Assembly (NCBI GenBank): GCA_900551325.1
Contig: URVM01000014.1
Coordinates: 19,888-83,887 of the forward strand
Direction of reading: 5' to 3'
From: an uncultured Eubacteriales bacterium
Lineage (GTDB): Bacteria; Bacillota; Clostridia; Lachnospirales; Cellulosilyticaceae
DNA length: 64,000 bases
Shown here: positions 63,955 through 64,000 of the stretch, piece by piece
Layout of the letters: every line of letters starts with the position of its first letter
How positions within the stretch are numbered: position 1 is the first letter of the stretch
Translations under genes and position numbers: made by a program
Notes under the pieces: model-generated
Told to the model about the DNA's origin: nothing
Seen by the model: only the letters and a program-made list of their open reading frames with translations
Database searches by the model: none

Positions 63955-63999
63955 GAAAAAGCATATGATTATTGAATTTCGATAATCATATGCTTTTTT
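63955..63999 (+). terminator. Intrinsic terminator of the DUF2812 gene
   Basis: A GCATATGATTAT/ATAATCATATGC stem and T run lie about 50 nt after the stop. A smaller CCTCC/GGAGG hairpin at 63932-63948 precedes it. Confidence 0.85.
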
Positions 64000-64000
64000 C

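Overview
The window is low-GC DNA with the gene content of an anaerobic, spore-forming, motile clostridium. The signs are a complete FabK-type fatty-acid cluster, a four-subunit pyruvate:ferredoxin oxidoreductase, a BofA/YaaL pair (sporulation), a flagellin with FliS, a membrane pyrophosphatase and a T-box controlled trp operon. The overall look suggests the Lachnospirales (Cellulosilyticum-like), but that placement is inference. I see no rRNA, tRNA, CRISPR array, intact transposon or prophage.

Layout. (1) 69-9907: a minus-strand type II fatty-acid operon, marR-fabH-acpP-fabK-fabD-fabG-fabF-accB-fabZ-accC-accD-accA. An identical FabT-like operator lies before the regulator and again before fabD. 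(2) 9971-12007: a small membrane protein and an ABC-F ATPase. (3) 12013-18805: a GGDEF/EAL protein, pyrG, murG and malic enzyme. (4) 19048-23975: asparagine synthetase, then a HIT protein, a flavodoxin-SCP2 fusion and two unrecognised proteins. (5) 24060-24380: a non-coding region with eight DnaA-box-like sites, a consensus promoter (TTGACA-17-TATAAT) and an intrinsic terminator. It probably makes a small RNA of about 100 nt. (6) 24392-27513: the porCDAB operon. (7) 28416-33850: bofA, yaaL, flagellin, fliS, an uncalled small ORF and a 950-residue flagellar-associated protein. (8) 34119-35431: a CNNM/CBS protein. (9) 35534-42330: trpEGDCFBA behind a Trp T-box. (10) 42364-49038: a DUF3892 protein, an NhaC antiporter, a K+-dependent pyrophosphatase and an MprF-like lysyltransferase. 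(11) 49048-54339: a five-gene envelope-sensing operon (membrane protein, DUF4097-like protein, histidine kinase, response regulator, gamma-carbonic anhydrase-like protein). Its promoter carries a direct repeat typical of OmpR-family control. (12) 54361-54755: a GC-richer, structured, repeated non-coding element of unknown kind. (13) 54909-57232: small membrane proteins, a decayed BlaR1-like domain and a serine hydrolase. (14) 57381-63999: a membrane-anchored MutS-like ATPase, a cysteine-cluster protein, a drug-export-type ABC transporter and a DUF2812 protein.

The most interesting stretches are the DnaA-box/small-RNA locus near 24.1-24.3 kb and the repeat element near 54.4-54.8 kb. Most of the rest is ordinary core metabolism in clear operons. 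Several gene starts were moved inward to codons with a proper ribosome binding site, and each entry says where this was done.
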